Part shown: one piece after another, positions 6,203 to 7,120 of the stretch
How the letters are laid out: every line of letters starts with the position of its first letter
Numbering within the stretch: the first letter of the stretch is position 1
Position numbers and translations under genes: made by a program
NCBI GenBank assembly: GCA_024639445.1
Contig: JAHEIJ010000112.1
Span: forward strand, 1 to 7,120
Origin: Gammaproteobacteria bacterium
GTDB lineage: Bacteria; Pseudomonadota; Gammaproteobacteria; UBA6429; Thiohalophilaceae
Direction of reading: 5' to 3'
Length of the DNA: 7,120 nucleotides
Notes under the pieces: model-generated
What the model was told of the DNA's origin: nothing
The model's input: only the letters and a program-made list of their open reading frames with translations
Databases searched by the model: none

Positions 6203-6228
6203 TTATTTACTAAATAACTATAAATAGT
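6203..6228. repeat. Two overlapping AT-rich inverted repeats upstream of the HAD gene
   Basis: TTATTTA and TAAATAA (6203-6217) form a perfect 7-bp inverted repeat around one base. Sharing its last A, ACTAT and ATAGT (6217-6228) form a 5-bp inverted repeat around AA. They lie 13-38 bases before the HAD start codon, where the promoter or an operator would be; no clear -35/-10 pair could be chosen in this AT-rich stretch. They may be a regulator site or a composition effect. Confidence 0.35.
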
Positions 6229-6264
6229 GTGGGTATTATTGCCGATTTTAGTTACTCTCAGCCC

Positions 6265-6292
6265 TGCGATGAGCCTATTTCTGGGCCTCGCA
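6265..6292. other. Imperfect hairpin between the HAD and ChaN/PDZ genes
   Basis: TGCGA (6265-6269) pairs with TCGCA (6288-6292) and, inside an internal loop, GCC (6273-6275) pairs with GGC (6284-6286). No T-tract follows on either strand, so it is not a standard terminator. It could be part of the 5' leader of the HAD transcript if transcription starts upstream of it. Confidence 0.25.
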
Positions 6293-6315
6293 CTCTATGT
6301 GTGGACGGATGTCTC

Positions 6316-6354
6316 AAAAAGGCCCTGTGATGGTGGCGTAGACGCTCCAGGACC
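6316..6354 (-). terminator. Rho-independent terminator of the ChaN/PDZ gene
   Basis: Read on the minus strand, GGTCCTG (6348-6354) pairs with CAGGGCC (6321-6327) in a 7-bp stem that includes one U-G pair, and is followed directly by TTTTT (6316-6320). The 20-base loop contains a small inner hairpin (GCGT/ACGC). The stem begins 29 bases after the stop codon of the ChaN/PDZ gene, the expected place. On the plus strand the same pair becomes a C-A mismatch and no T-run follows, so the direction is clear. This suggests that the HAD gene has its own promoter. Confidence 0.62.
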
Positions 6355-6383
6355 GCGCTAGCTGGTGCTTACGTGTTGTCTAC

Positions 6384-7120
6384 TTATTGCAATATCAGTG
6401 GATATGAGAGTTCCTCTGTGGGTGAGAGCCAGTGCCGACGTCTGATTCTCAGGGTTATTTCATCACCGGGATTCTTGTCCCACATCATCACCCGCAGGTC
6501 TGCCATTTTGGTTATTTTCTGTTCATTAATCGCTAGAATCTGGTCACCGGCCTTCATCCCTACTTTTGCACAGGCACTGTCCGGTAGACAGGCAACAACC
6601 TTAACATCGCCTTTGGCTTCATCCGCCTCAAGGCTCGCCCCGATTTTGCCAGCTTTGGGCAATGATTGTTCTTCCGGCAGCAATAAGACATCAGCCAGTC
6701 CCGGTTTAATGCTGTCTTCCCAACTATTTAGCACAATAGCAGTTCTGACAGGCTTGCGGCGTTTCAGCCGGTTGGGGATACCGCTACCATAAGCAAGATG
6801 TCCACGGCCAGCGAGCACAACCATATGACCTTCAGGATGTGACTCAAGATGGTCAGCAATCGCCTGGGCCATACCCTCATCCCATACCAGTTGGGCGGTG
6901 AGAAAATTCTCAAAATCCTCGGCCTGGCCATTGGAATGGTGATTGAAAATCTGCTTGAGGCGTTGCGCGTAGTCCTTGTCGGTTCGATCGATCTCTTTCG
7001 GAAGCTGGGCGCGTTCAGCCTCGTCGAGACTATCCAGTCCCGAGCGTCCCACCTTTCTGCTTAATTCCATAGGAATATTTAAAGCAATTATCGGTATGTC
7101 GTGTTCTCGCGCATAACGCA
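6384..7120 (-). CDS. ChaN-like (DUF399) protein with C-terminal PDZ domain, 5' end outside window
   Basis: The visible 245 codons, plus a stop at 6384, are the C-terminal part of a longer gene. The frame is open to the right edge, and the ATG at 7068-7070 is internal, because family-like sequence (REHDIPIIALNIP) precedes it in frame. Counting from that Met, residues 1-125 continue a ChaN-type heme-binding/uptake domain, with RKVGRSGLDSL near the start and VVLAGRGHLAYGSGIPNRL (84-102) carrying the conserved Gly-His. Residues 141-211 are a PDZ domain (KVVACLPDSACAKVGMKAGD, then ILAINEQKI), which usually binds protein C-termini. ChaN relatives are commonly lipoproteins, but the N-terminus is not visible here, so export is inferred from the family. 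Heme or iron handling is likewise a family property, not shown. A terminator follows 29 bases after the stop. Confidence 0.85.
   Translation of the reverse strand, partial: RYAREHDIPIIALNIPMELSRKVGRSGLDSLDEAERAQLPKEIDRTDKDYAQRLKQIFNHHSNGQAEDFENFLTAQLVWDEGMAQAIADHLESHPEGHMVVLAGRGHLAYGSGIPNRLKRRKPVRTAIVLNSWEDSIKPGLADVLLLPEEQSLPKAGKIGASLEADEAKGDVKVVACLPDSACAKVGMKAGDQILAINEQKITKMADLRVMMWDKNPGDEITLRIRRRHWLSPTEELSYPLILQ

Noticed and set aside
6373..6792. Plus-strand frame over the ChaN/PDZ gene
   Set aside because: It is antisense to a gene with clear ChaN and PDZ motifs and has no protein features of its own.

Overview
The window reads as a chromosomal segment of a bacterium, most likely a proteobacterium and perhaps a gammaproteobacterium. 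The evidence is the ChaN-like gene with a C-terminal PDZ domain, the DUF2934 protein with a lysine-rich tail, the EthD-like and HAD genes, and a moderate base composition (about mid-40s % GC by eye) with AT-rich spacers. I cannot name a species. I see no insertion sequence, phage gene, tRNA, rRNA or CRISPR array.

Layout, left to right. (1) At 62-409, on the minus strand, lies a small gene for a basic protein with a histone-H1-like Lys/Thr/Ser/Ala tail and a C-terminal DUF2934 domain. (2) A 434-base AT-rich spacer (410-843) separates it from a divergent plus-strand operon. The spacer holds a candidate promoter for the left gene, a ten-codon leader-like reading frame with a good ribosome binding site, and a perfect 6-bp inverted repeat directly after that frame's stop. 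(3) At 856-5140, four closely spaced plus-strand genes encode a DUF211 protein, a VIT1/CCC1-type Fe/Mn transporter, a P2A (SERCA/PMCA-like) cation-pumping ATPase with near-complete Ca2+-type ion ligands, and a polytopic membrane protein of unknown function. (4) Convergent with it, and only 6 bases away, are minus-strand genes for an EthD-like protein (5147-5521) and a HAD-IA phosphatase (5573-6190). (5) A 193-base spacer (6191-6383) contains AT-rich inverted repeats upstream of the HAD gene and a rho-independent terminator for the last gene. (6) From 6384 to the right edge is the 3' part of a minus-strand ChaN-like/PDZ gene, whose start lies outside the window.

The main biological interest is the four-gene operon. 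Two transporters from different families that typically handle divalent cations (Ca2+, Mn2+, Fe2+) sit behind a small DUF211 protein of unknown function and ahead of an uncharacterised membrane protein. I infer a divalent-cation homeostasis module. The families are clear from sequence; the joint function and the ion are not proven.
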